NCBI GenBank assembly: GCA_002005505.1
Contig: KV908350.1
Span: 755,224-785,223 of the forward strand
Source: Botryococcus braunii
Taxonomy: Eukaryota > Chlorophyta > Trebouxiophyceae
Direction of reading: 5' to 3'
DNA: 30,000 nt
Program-made: the position numbers and the translations under genes
In this document: positions 20,105 to 28,769 of the stretch, one piece after another
Layout: every line of letters starts with the position of its first letter
How positions within the stretch are numbered: position 1 is the stretch's first letter
Notes under the pieces: model-generated
What the model saw: only the letters and a program-made list of their open reading frames with translations
Database searches by the model: none
What the model was told of the DNA's origin: nothing

Positions 20105-20365
20105 TCGATCCTCCTTGCCGTCCGGGCAACCCAGATTCCTGAATCGCTCTTGCAATTGGGACAACACGCGGCACAGAATTCCCTTAGTCCTTGCTATCGG
20201 GGCAACATCCTTCTTGCCAATCGGGCACAAGGCCCGACCCATCTTTGAACCCTTCTTGCCATCGGGAGTCCGATTCAAGAGGGCATGACTCACATATTCC
20301 TGTATCCGTCTTGCCCTCGGGAAATGTGCCCCACAGATTTCTGTATCCTTGGCTTTGGGGCAACA
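20105..20365. repeat. Degenerate repeats of a CTTGCCATCGGGGCAACA-type core
   Basis: The core appears in diverged form at about 20113, 20148, 20189, 20212, 20254, 20308 and 20348 with irregular spacing (23–54 bp). A related short duplication (GGGCTTTTGAGCCT…/GGGCTTTGAGCCT…) lies just before it at 19945 and 19994. Confidence 0.65.
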
Positions 20366-21287
20366 TGCCTTATTCCCAAGGTCAACCTCCTCAGGTAGAT
20401 CCTGCAAGAGCATAACCGAGGGAGCTCTCTCCCGCCTTCTCAGCTTCAGGCACAATCCTCAAGAGCTACTCGTTCCCTTCATTTCCCTACCAGAACCTGC
20501 AGGCGCCATACCCTTGCCGCGCAGAGGTCACATGCCAAGCATGGTGGCAGCATGGCAGCGGTATGGGGCGAAGCGCTCCAGGCTTCACCCCGTTCCGGGT
20601 CCTCAGACACCACCTTTCCCTCACCCCGTTCCGGGTCCTCTGACACCACCTTTTCCTCACCCCGTTCCGGGTCCTCTGACACCACCTTTCCCTCACCCCG
20701 TTCCGGGTCCTCTGACACCACCTTTTCCTCATCCCGTACCGGGTCCTCTGACACCACCTTTTCCTCACCCCGTTCCGGGTCCTCTGACACCACCTTTTCC
20801 TCACCCCGTTCCGAGTCCTCTGACACCACCTTTTCCTCACCCCGTTCCGGGTCCTCTGACACCACCTTTTCCTCACCCCGTTCCGAGTCCTCTGACACCA
20901 CCTTTTCCTCATCCCGTACCGGGTCCTCTGACACCACCTTTTCCTCACCCCGTTCCGGGTCCTCTGACACCACCTTTTCCTCACCCCGTTCCGAGTCCTC
21001 TGACACCTTCTTTTCCTCACCCCGTTCCGGGTCCTCTGACACCACCTTTTCCTCACCCCCTTCCGAGTCCTCTGACACCACCTTTTCCTCACCCCGTTCT
21101 GGGTCCTCTGGCACCACCCTTTCCTGCCCCTGGCGAGCGAAGGCCCCTTAGCGAGCTAGTGTCTCTCATGAGCGGAAGGCCACAAGCCAACCACGACACC
21201 AGCACGGGGCAGAGGATTCGCAAGTCCACTCCAACTGCTTCGTCCATTAGTAAGGTTTGCGTTCCTGCAAACTTGGAGAGGCGCTGA
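20349..21287 (+). CDS. Possible proline-rich tandem-repeat protein (uncertain)
   Basis: One of several open frames over the 36-bp array. It has a non-repetitive head, then about fifteen copies of the 12-residue unit PHPVPGPLTPPF, then an ordinary tail up to a stop at 21287. In this frame the CAC/CAT, GTT/GTA and TTT/TTC variants between units are synonymous, while in the serine-rich frame and in the acidic minus-strand frame (VSEDPERGEEK) the first two change residues. That favours this frame if any is coded. Pro-rich repeats resemble algal and plant cell-wall glycoproteins only in composition. No signal peptide or homologous domain is visible, and introns may interrupt it. It may equally be a non-coding minisatellite. 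Confidence 0.25.
   Translation: MALGQHALFPRSTSSGRSCKSITEGALSRLLSFRHNPQELLVPFISLPEPAGAIPLPRRGHMPSMVAAWQRYGAKRSRLHPVPGPQTPPFPHPVPGPLTPPFPHPVPGPLTPPFPHPVPGPLTPPFPHPVPGPLTPPFPHPVPGPLTPPFPHPVPSPLTPPFPHPVPGPLTPPFPHPVPSPLTPPFPHPVPGPLTPPFPHPVPGPLTPPFPHPVPSPLTPSFPHPVPGPLTPPFPHPLPSPLTPPFPHPVLGPLAPPFPAPGERRPLSELVSLMSGRPQANHDTSTGQRIRKSTPTASSISKVCVPANLERR
20588..21127. repeat. 36-bp tandem array, 15 units, with 5-unit higher-order pattern
   Basis: Fifteen 36-bp units (CCCCGTTCCGGGTCCTCTGA plus ACACCACCTTTTCCTCA-type remainder) have no spacers. Variant sites (TCCCGTACC in units 5 and 10; CCGAGT in units 7, 9, 12 and 14) repeat every five units, so a 180-bp block was duplicated. Since 36 is a multiple of three, several frames stay open on both strands. 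Confidence 0.97.
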
Positions 21288-21597
21288 GATCTCTCTCCAA
21301 TGGGAGGTCTGTGCTCTAAGCCCCACCCGTCTCTGATCGTGGCAAACGAGGCGGGTGCGGGAGCGGGGCATTGACACGCTCCTGCAGACGGGCACGTAGC
21401 AGGAGATCACGAGGTTACTGACTCTTTCATGCAATGTCCACCCTGCCTCCGCATCAGTGTTGGCAATGATGAACAATTTTCAGCAACGGATGAATTTCAT
21501 CTGATGCTCGTGAGCTTTCGACCCCTCCGGGTCGGGCAAGCGCTAATCGTAACATTTCCAAGGGGAAACTTCCAAAGTTTTTGCCCCATCCGCAAGA
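21128..21597. other. Short region without a recognised gene
   Basis: The sequence between the 36-bp array and the stop of the minus-strand gene ending at 21598 is complex and not repetitive. Open frames exist, but none resembles a known family. It probably contains the 3' UTR of that gene. Confidence 0.5.
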
Positions 21598-21978
21598 TCA
21601 GATGGCGACCACGGCTGCGGCATGTTGCAGGGGGCCCGCGATGTCGATTTCGTCCATCCAGCCAACCAGGGCGGCCGCCACCTCATCCAGGGTCCCGGAG
21701 GAGCCCGCCGGGGTCGCCGGTGACAGGTTGCCACGGTAGTACTTGCGCTGCTCCAGGGCCCACTTGCGCCTGAACCTGCCACCCATCAACACTCTGCTCC
21801 CTCAGCCATGGCCACAGCCATGATGGCACTGCTCGCACTCCCCTTATCGTGCCAGGACAAGTGGCCCCCCCCACCCCACCCACCCCCCCAAAAAGGGGGG
21901 AAGACAGAGCAAGTAACCTTGCAAATGTTAATTCAACCCCACCCCCCCCCCCCCAACCAAACACCAACACACACACAT

Positions 21979-22050
<72 letters not shown>

Positions 22051-22582
22051 CCACACACACACACAAGCCGCGCATACAATACACCCTCAGCCCCCCCCCC
22101 CCTCCCAAAAAAAACAAACACCATAATGTCAACAGGGGTCCCCGCCAGGAGCATGCCAGAGCTAGAAACACCTCTGCGTGTGCCGCAGCCTAGGACACTT
22201 ACAAGCAGTACATGGGGGTAGTGTGAATCGTACCTGTACCGCCAGGCAGTGTGCTCTGTACTGGCGTTTGGTTGAGCAAGTTTGTGTTTGCGAGTGGAGA
22301 TTACATTTTTACCCAGGTGGTTTGGGTACATGATCTTCAACACTGAGGCAAGGGCCCGGTCCCTCAGTTCCACGGGACCGAAATCCAGTACTGAAGCCGG
22401 GCTGGCATCCCAAGCACCGCCTTCCTTGATTCCCGGCAGAACTTTCTCGGAAGGCTTCTGCATGGGGAAAACCTGTATACCCCCAGTGCCACCTCCCCCT
22501 CAGTGCTCTTCAGTCTCCCCAGTTTCAGCTTTTCTACCTTATCGAACATGCATTAGCAATTACCCTCCCTCTCCCGCCCCCT

Positions 22583-22675
<93 letters not shown>

Positions 22676-22711
22676 CCTCCCTCTCTGTGCGTGTGTGTGT
22701 GTGTGTGTGTA

Positions 22712-22743
<32 letters not shown>

Positions 22744-23916
22744 TGTGTGCGCGCGCGACGCACGCGTGCATGTGTCGTGGGGACAACCTCTTTCCTCACG
22801 GAAATATATATACCCCAGCTTATGTCCCTGTCCCCTCCATGCCACCCCCACTCCCTCTCTCAGCGCGCGCGCACGTGTGTGTGTGTGTGTGTGGGGGGGG
22901 GGGTGTGAGGTAGGCAGTGACAGTTTAACCTTCTCAAACATCGCACATCAGAGAATGACAACCAATGCAAAGACCTGTGAGCTGCTACCCTCATTCCAGC
23001 GTGATGTCCCCCCGTCCCCCCTTTCTCTCCCAAAGTGCCTGTGCGCCCATACCCTTTCATCACCTCAAAGAGGGGGACGGGCGTGTATACAGGTTAGAGG
23101 GGAAGTGGTAGGAATGGACTAGTAAAAGCAGTAATGAAGCCGGTAATCCTTACTTGTTTTCGGTGCACCCAACTGCCCAGCGGCTCCTCCTCCACCATTT
23201 GGGGGACTTTAGCCTCTCCACTGAGAGTCCTGCAATCCCCAATCAGATGTAAAGAATTCTCTAAGGGATCATTGACAGCAGTTGAATACCACCACCGGCA
23301 ACCTGTCATATCCACCGCAACCCCTGCTATCGGTCTAATGTTTACTTGAAGCAAAAGATTTGCCCACTTGACCACGAGGTAGAGGCCATAGAGAATGGTC
23401 AAGGAGCATGGCGCTAACAGAAAATTCCTCCACTGCGATTATTATACGTGGCGTCGACATCCAAACGGCGGGAGGAGCAGGTCGGCACGTGCCTTTCTGT
23501 AGATGCAGATGACCTCAACTCTTTGGCGAGGAGGCCCGTCTGAGGACTGGATGCGCTGCGTTTGCTTGGAATCTCCAAGGGTTTACTTCCAATGCTGCTA
23601 GAAGATGTGCTGCTCCCAGGGGTTGGGGACCCGACTGATCCTGCCAGAAAGCACAGAGGCCTCAGTGCAAGACAACCACCACCCCCAGCCCAAAAACGCA
23701 TAGTAAATGATAACAACAACGATAGACACGAGGTATGCTCAAACCAAACGCACCGGGAAATACGTAGCCGGGGTGCGGGGTGCCGCATATTCCCTGAGAA
23801 ACAGAAGAAGACGATCTCGCAGAAGTCTTAAACGCTGAAGGCATGAGAAATGCCCATACAGACGGTGAAGGGGATTTGCCGGCTGAAGCTGATCCCACCC
23901 TGGAGAAGACACCCAC
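21598..23916 (-). CDS. Unidentified multi-exon gene, 3' part
   Basis: Exon chain on the minus strand: about 23916–23754, 23640–23448, 23334–23154, 22472–22313, 22260–22203 and 21793–21598, ending in TGA. All junctions are GT-AG and phases agree (1,2,0,1,2). The 5' end was not found; an in-frame TGA just above 23916 means the first listed exon starts at an acceptor near there. Translated segments include a Ser-rich stretch (GSPTPGSSTSSSSIGS), AVDMTGCRWWYSTAVNDPL, VLDFGPVELRDRALASVLK and FRRKWALEQRKYYRGNLSPA. I do not recognise the family and see no catalytic motif, signal or membrane segment. The putative intron 22261–22312 is only 52 bp and is open in the same frame. If it is retained, the protein reads on through TEHTAWRYRYDSHYPH and would end in the next exon in another frame. 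Exon existence is likely; the exact model is uncertain. Confidence 0.45.
21892..22114. repeat. Poly(C)/poly(A) tracts and (CA)n microsatellite
   Basis: CCCCCCC-AAAAA-GGGGGG at about 21884–21900, a C-run at 21941–21954, (CA)n at 21964–22075, and C13-TCCC-A8 at about 22091–22115. All lie in the last intron of the unidentified minus-strand gene. Confidence 0.92.
22575..22910. repeat. Compound (CT)n and (GT)n microsatellites
   Basis: (CT)n at 22582–22688 passes into (GT)n at 22688–22752 with a CGCGCG step; a second short (GT)n ends in G11 near 22892–22902. They lie in an intron of the unidentified minus-strand gene. Confidence 0.96.
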
Positions 23917-24878
23917 GTCGCCATCGATAGCTTCTCCGAGTCACGACCTCCAAAAATGCGGATTGAAAATGCGAAATCATCCGCACAAACGAAAATAAGA
24001 AAAACAGAAGCGCATTGGCCAGAAACTTTGTATTAGGGGGTTCCCAGACAGAATCAGGAAGTGGCACGTGCCAGCCGATCTGCTGCATAAGACTTCCGTG
24101 TGCTACATAATTATTCGGGAACGCACCAATGCTCTTCTAGAAGCTGAGGGAGGGCTTTGGTGGGTTCTGGAAGTGGGGAATCCCAGAAACTTGATGTTGG
24201 ACTGTAGAGCGACGACGACGCGCAGGACTTGGAAACACTTTGGACCCGTACCGACATCACTACGTTATATCTAGGCAAAGTCGGCTAAGTTTCTTCTTCC
24301 AGAACCCGGGGGTGGGGCGGCTATGTGCCAATTGTGTGGCATTGAAGACGGATACGGCAAATAGAGGCATCTTTAACAGGAAAAGCAGGAACACACGCAG
24401 ACAGAAGCCATTTCAAAAGGTTATCCGCCACAATCTGGTAATGAATACGCCAACACTGAACACTTGAGGCAGAGTTCTGTCTTGAACTCGTGCAGGGCAA
24501 GCGTTTATGTGTGCACTGCACGTTGTGCAGCAGAGGCGCGCCGCAGATTGGGGCCCTTCCGGCACGTGCCAGACCTTACGAGAGGGAGGCTCGCAGACTT
24601 TTCGGACCCCCGCACGTGCCGTCCAACAACCACTCGATGTAAATTTTTTATTCTTTTGGGGGGTTGGAGAGCGAGGAAGGAAGGAAGGAAGGAGGAAGGA
24701 ACATTCTTTTGGATGTTTCGCATGCGAACCCAATAATACATATAACAATTTGATAAAGTATTCTGTGAATTTGAGCAAGCGACGTTAAACAAAAGTCCTT
24801 AATCTGGACCAGACGGGTTTTCGGTTGACTTCACCAACTTTGTTCCGGGTTGTTACATTTCATCTCGTCTATCCTGGA
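23917..24878. other. Region without a resolved gene
   Basis: This should contain the 5' part of the unidentified minus-strand gene. A pyrimidine-rich stretch on the minus strand just above 23930 looks like an intron end. Upstream exons could not be chained. A (GGAA)n block lies at 24674–24698. The 20-bp GGGGGGTTGGAGAGCGAGGA at 24658–24677 recurs at 28750–28769, on the far side of the retroelement. Confidence 0.5.
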
Positions 24879-25400
24879 GATTTGCCTTCGCCTGGCCAGT
24901 CTTTAAGCGGGGCTGGCAGCTTCGCCACTTTCAGCGTCCCGCCTTTGCGGAATTTCCAGTGTTTTTCAACACTTCATTCTCAGTTTGATACCACATCGTA
25001 TTGGTTTTCCTGTTTTCTTCCTCAGATTTGCACCAGCTCGGCCAGTCTTTCCGCAGGACTGGCAGCTTCGTAACTTTCTGGCGTCTGGCATCTGCGGAAT
25101 TTCCCGTGTTCTTCCCCACTTCCTGTGTTTCTTAACACACAGTATTGGTTTTTTCTTTTTCTTTTTTGGCCCCTCAGATTTGCCTCCGCCTGCCCGTCGT
25201 TCACAGGGACTCACAGCTTCACCCCTCCCCAGCATCCAGCACTTACGAAGATTCCAGTGTTTTACAACACTTACTCCTGTGTTTCTTCACACATCATCTT
25301 GGTTTTCCCTTTTCTTCTCCGCTTCGCCTCAGCCCAGCCAGTTTTTCAGAGGGACTGGGGGCTTCACCACTTTCCAGCATCCAGAACGGTCTTGGGGTTG
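24879..25400 (+). repeat. ~150-bp tandem units upstream of the retroelement ORF
   Basis: Diverged tandem units begin at GATTTGCC-like sequences at 24879, 25025 and 25177, with a partial unit from about 25323, a spacing of 146–152 bp. Each has GGCCAGTCTTT…GGGACTGGCAGCTTC, a CCAGTGTTTTTCAACACTT inverted repeat, then GTATTGGTTTTC and a pyrimidine run. A partial older unit may precede 24879. Tandem 5' UTR monomers of this kind act as promoters in some non-LTR retroelements (mouse L1 is the known example); that role here is inference. Confidence 0.85.
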
Positions 25401-25421
25401 GGTTGCCCAGCTGGTGATGCC

Positions 25422-28400
25422 ATGGCCAGCGTTCCTCTCTTTGACCCCACCTGCCCTTGGAAGGCATCATGCAAGTCTCGTAAGATCACTACGGGTGCTG
25501 GGCTCCTACGTCACTTGCAGAGGTTCCACAAGCTCGGCGATGCTGGGCGGGATGACTGGGTGTCGCAACTCAGATCCCCAGCAGAGTACAGGAAGCTTGA
25601 AGCCATCTTGCGAGCTACCTCCAGCTGGTTGTGCACCACTTGCTTCAAAACCCATTCCCTGGGAGTTCTTTTGTGCGCAACCAACCCAGACACCTGCCAG
25701 CGCTTGTGGAATCTGGAGGATGGCCTGGTTCCCCCTGATGTTAACCTTCTTCCTGGCCTTCCCCGCCCTGCACCGCCGCCGCAGGATACTTCAGAGCCCC
25801 AGGGCCGCCTCCATTCGCAACCCCGAGGACGACCGCGTGCATCCGCCGCCGTTGCTGATCCTCCGCCCTCTGCTCCCCCGGCCCGTGTCCGCCGCCATCC
25901 CCTGACCCCTGCCCTTGTCCATCACGTTTTCACCCTTGGTCACCATTCGTACCGCAGGGTCCCTAGGTCAGCATGGATACCTTGGGCTGCAGCATTGCGG
26001 TCCGCTCTCAAGGCTGTTGCGGACTCGGGCTCCGAGGCTGCCTGGGTTGAGCTGTTGATCCTTCCGATGTGCGTCCTGTCAGCTCGTCGCAGGCCTCGGG
26101 GTGAGGGAGTTGCGCAGCACGTCCGCCGTCGGGCCCGCGCATGGTTGGATGGGGATATTGATGGCCTAATTGATGAACTCTTGGCCACCGCGCCTGCAGC
26201 CACTGCCCCACCCCGCCCATTAGACGATGCGGCGCTTGCCGCTCGCGTCTTGCGCAAGGTTGCAGATGGCCATTTATCAGCGGCTGTTCGGATGTTGGAG
26301 CCTGCCACCATCGCCCCAGCCACGCCTGACACATGTGCTGCACTGGCAGCGCTTCATCCTATCCGACCGCTTCCCGTTGGCGCCCCGCCTGCGCAGGCCC
26401 CTTACCGTGCCCAAGTGGAGGAAGTCTTGGCTGCCCTCAAAACCTTCCCACCTGGTACCGCTGGCGGGCGGGACGGCTTGACCCCATTACATATAAAACA
26501 TGCCTTCTCTGTAGGTGGCTCAGACCTCTTATTGGACAGCCTCCTTGGCGTGGTCAATCGGGCCTTAGCTGGGGATGTTCCCCCTCCCTTGCGATCTTAT
26601 TGGGCCAGCGCTCCCATCACCCCTCTCTTGAAGCCCAATGGGGGTATCCGGCCCATTGCAGTGGGGCTCACCCTGCGCCGTCTGGTTTCCAAGATAGCTG
26701 TTGCAGCCGTCTTGCCCGCTGTCAGTGAGTATTTGCAGCCACACCAAGTTGGGGTTGGAGTCCGAGGGGGTGCAGAAGGCCTCGTCCATGCCCTCAACCG
26801 CTTGGTGGCACACCAGCAAGATTCCCCCGACCTCGTCGTTGTCAGCTTGGACTTCCAAAATGCTTTCAATACGGTCGACCGCAACCGCATGCTTGGGGAC
26901 GTCGCCCTCCATTGCCCCAGCATCTGGCAGTATGTGGCGACGACGTACGGCTGCGCGGCCCATCAGTATGTTGGGCCCCATGTCGTGGACTCCACAACAG
27001 GGGTCCAGCAAGGGGACCCCCTCTCTCCGCTGCTTTTTGCGCTCACTGTCCAGCCACTCCTCCTTGACCTTCATCGGGAGTGTCCCGACGTACACCAAGG
27101 GTGGTATCTGGATGACGGCACGTTTGTTGGTCCCGTGCCCGCAGCGCAGCAGGCAGTCCAGTTGGTTGTTGACCGGGCCCCCGCATATGGCTTGAGCCTC
27201 AACCCTCACAAGTGCTGTGTGTGGTCGCCGCGCCCGAACCCTCAGCATTTGGATGGGTTCCCTCTGGGCTTCGTCAATGAAACTCGTGCTGGTTTGATAG
27301 TGTTGGGGGCAGCGGTCACCGTGTCAGTCGAGTACGCGGCTTCCGTAGCCCAGGCGCACGTTGATGCCGTGGCAGCCTCGCTCCAGCGTTTGCCGATTCT
27401 CCGCCACCCCCAAGCCGAGCTTCTCTTGCTTCGCAGTTGCCTTGGGACCTGCAAGGTGGTTTTCACAGCCCGGACCATGCCGCCAGCTGCAGCTGCGCAA
27501 GCTTTGGTGACCTTTGATATGCTCCAAACCCAGGTCCTCCAATCCATTGTCACAGCTGGTGGTGGTGGTTTTGGCCCTTTGCAGCAAACCTTGGCTGGCT
27601 TGCCTATTGCCCAGGGGGGTCTAGGGGTCACTAAGGCCACTTCCCTTCTGCCTTGTGCCTATCTCGCCTCCGTCACGCAGACAGCCCCCCTCCAGGACCG
27701 CCTTCTGGGGACATCCACTGCCCCTCTTGTCCCCGCTGCCCTAGCTGCCAAGGCTGACTACTGCGCCCTTGTTCCTGATTTCGATGCGGCGCTCTTCGAG
27801 GATCCGGATTTTGTCCGCAGCAAAGTGCAAGCCCGGCTGTCCAAACCCTTGTCTCACCGCGCATACCAGGAGGTTCTTGATGACCCTGCTCGCTCGGATC
27901 GCGACCGTGCTGTGCTCCAATCTCTTACACAGCCGGGAGCGTCTGATTGGCTGCTGGCTCTCCCAGTTCCCCATTTGCAGCAAACCATGCCCCCAGAGTC
28001 GTTCCGCTGCCGCCTTCAATACCAGCTCTTGATCCCCATTTTCCACCCTGGCTCCCAATGCCCGTGCTGCTTGAGGGAGTTGGATGTCTGGGGCGACCAC
28101 GCGGTCCACTGCACCTCAGGGGGGGATGTTGCCATTGTCGGCCGACATTACTCCGTTCGTAACGGCCTGGACGCTGTCCTTACCTCAGCTCGTCAGCGGG
28201 TCACCCGGGAACCCGCCTTTCCCACCCCTGTCCCTGGCCAGGAGCGCCGTCGCGCAGACCTCCGCCTCCATGCGTGGGAGGAGGGGCGTGACCTTTATAT
28301 CGACATCGTTGGCTCTTCCCCACTCACAGTTGCCAACTTGCTGCACTTCGTGCCGGGTGGGGCCGCCGCGCGCGCTGCCCAAGACAAGCAGACCCGCTAT

Positions 28401-28628
28401 GCTGTCTTGTTGTCGCGTCAGCAGCCGCCTGTGGCTTTCCAAGCCTTCGCTTTTGAAACATTGGGAGGGTTGCATGCTGATGCGCTGGCCTTGTTGCAGA
28501 GGCTCCAGGGGCTTTTGAACCAAGCCATCATTGCTCAAGAAGATGTGGAGGGATATTTTGTCATTCGTCGGGTCAGTTTCATCATTGCGGCGGCTGTGGG
28601 TCGCCAGCTGGCCGCTCGCCGGGTGTGA
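25422..28628 (+). CDS. Non-LTR retroelement protein: zinc finger, reverse transcriptase, CCHC, restriction-like endonuclease (1068 aa)
   Basis: This copies element RNA into DNA at a nick in the target. I chose the ATG at 25422 for its good context (GCCATGG) and because the open frame before it (to 25125) runs through the 5' tandem repeats. An N-terminal C11-x5-C17-x13-H31-x4-H36 finger and a CxxC at 71–74 are likely nucleic-acid contacts. The reverse transcriptase spans roughly residues 330–600: KPNGGIRPIAVG near 404, catalytic D477 in SLDFQNAFN, QQGDPLSP at 529–536 and catalytic YLDD at 562–565. A C880-x2-C883-x9-H893-x3-C897 knuckle precedes RADLRLH…LYIDIVG with acidic residues D946 and D961, the pattern of the restriction-like endonuclease of R2/NeSL/CRE-type elements. 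No APE-type endonuclease or RNase H was seen. No stop or frameshift interrupts the frame, so the copy may be recent. GC content is higher than in the flanks. Exact clade needs a tree. Confidence 0.92.
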   Translation: MASVPLFDPTCPWKASCKSRKITTGAGLLRHLQRFHKLGDAGRDDWVSQLRSPAEYRKLEAILRATSSWLCTTCFKTHSLGVLLCATNPDTCQRLWNLEDGLVPPDVNLLPGLPRPAPPPQDTSEPQGRLHSQPRGRPRASAAVADPPPSAPPARVRRHPLTPALVHHVFTLGHHSYRRVPRSAWIPWAAALRSALKAVADSGSEAAWVELLILPMCVLSARRRPRGEGVAQHVRRRARAWLDGDIDGLIDELLATAPAATAPPRPLDDAALAARVLRKVADGHLSAAVRMLEPATIAPATPDTCAALAALHPIRPLPVGAPPAQAPYRAQVEEVLAALKTFPPGTAGGRDGLTPLHIKHAFSVGGSDLLLDSLLGVVNRALAGDVPPPLRSYWASAPITPLLKPNGGIRPIAVGLTLRRLVSKIAVAAVLPAVSEYLQPHQVGVGVRGGAEGLVHALNRLVAHQQDSPDLVVVSLDFQNAFNTVDRNRMLGDVALHCPSIWQYVATTYGCAAHQYVGPHVVDSTTGVQQGDPLSPLLFALTVQPLLLDLHRECPDVHQGWYLDDGTFVGPVPAAQQAVQLVVDRAPAYGLSLNPHKCCVWSPRPNPQHLDGFPLGFVNETRAGLIVLGAAVTVSVEYAASVAQAHVDAVAASLQRLPILRHPQAELLLLRSCLGTCKVVFTARTMPPAAAAQALVTFDMLQTQVLQSIVTAGGGGFGPLQQTLAGLPIAQGGLGVTKATSLLPCAYLASVTQTAPLQDRLLGTSTAPLVPAALAAKADYCALVPDFDAALFEDPDFVRSKVQARLSKPLSHRAYQEVLDDPARSDRDRAVLQSLTQPGASDWLLALPVPHLQQTMPPESFRCRLQYQLLIPIFHPGSQCPCCLRELDVWGDHAVHCTSGGDVAIVGRHYSVRNGLDAVLTSARQRVTREPAFPTPVPGQERRRADLRLHAWEEGRDLYIDIVGSSPLTVANLLHFVPGGAAARAAQDKQTRYAVLLSRQQPPVAFQAFAFETLGGLHADALALLQRLQGLLNQAIIAQEDVEGYFVIRRVSFIIAAAVGRQLAARRV

Positions 28629-28769
28629 CTCATAGCTTGACACATTGGGGGTTTGGGTCCCTGAACATTGGGCTGGTCTTTTTTACTCCACTCTTGTAAA
28701 GGAAGGAATTACATCAACCCAGCCCAAAGGGCTGATGAGATGGAAAACCGGGGGGTTGGAGAGCGAGGA
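25422..28769 (+). mobile_element. Non-LTR retrotransposon (body; 5' monomers start at 24879)
   Basis: The element comprises the 5' tandem units, one long ORF and a 3' region. There are no long terminal repeats. The 3' end is not certain: candidates are the A-rich sites between 28855 and 29186, or a point near the 20-bp repeat at 28750–28769. Confidence 0.7.

Noticed and set aside
20479..21117. Acidic repeat protein on the minus strand (VSEDPERGEEK units)
   Set aside because: The unit-to-unit variants change residues in this frame (G/D, E/V, P/S) while several are silent in a plus-strand frame; no supporting flanking exon was seen. Not excluded, but less likely.
20588..21127. CRISPR-like array (36-bp direct repeats)
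   Set aside because: The repeats are head-to-tail without spacers, internally variable and in a eukaryotic context; this is a minisatellite.
25125..25421. N-terminal extension of the retroelement protein from 25125
   Set aside because: The frame is open but hydrophobic, repetitive and falls in the tandem 5' units; the ATG at 25422 has a better context and directly precedes the zinc finger.
24985..25905. 306-aa open frame overlapping the start of the retroelement ORF
   Set aside because: It runs through the 5' monomers and then in a shadow frame of the reverse-transcriptase ORF, without any motif.
26565..27248. 227-aa minus-strand open frame inside the reverse-transcriptase gene
   Set aside because: It is a shadow of the GC-rich RT coding sequence; the plus strand has the recognisable catalytic motifs.
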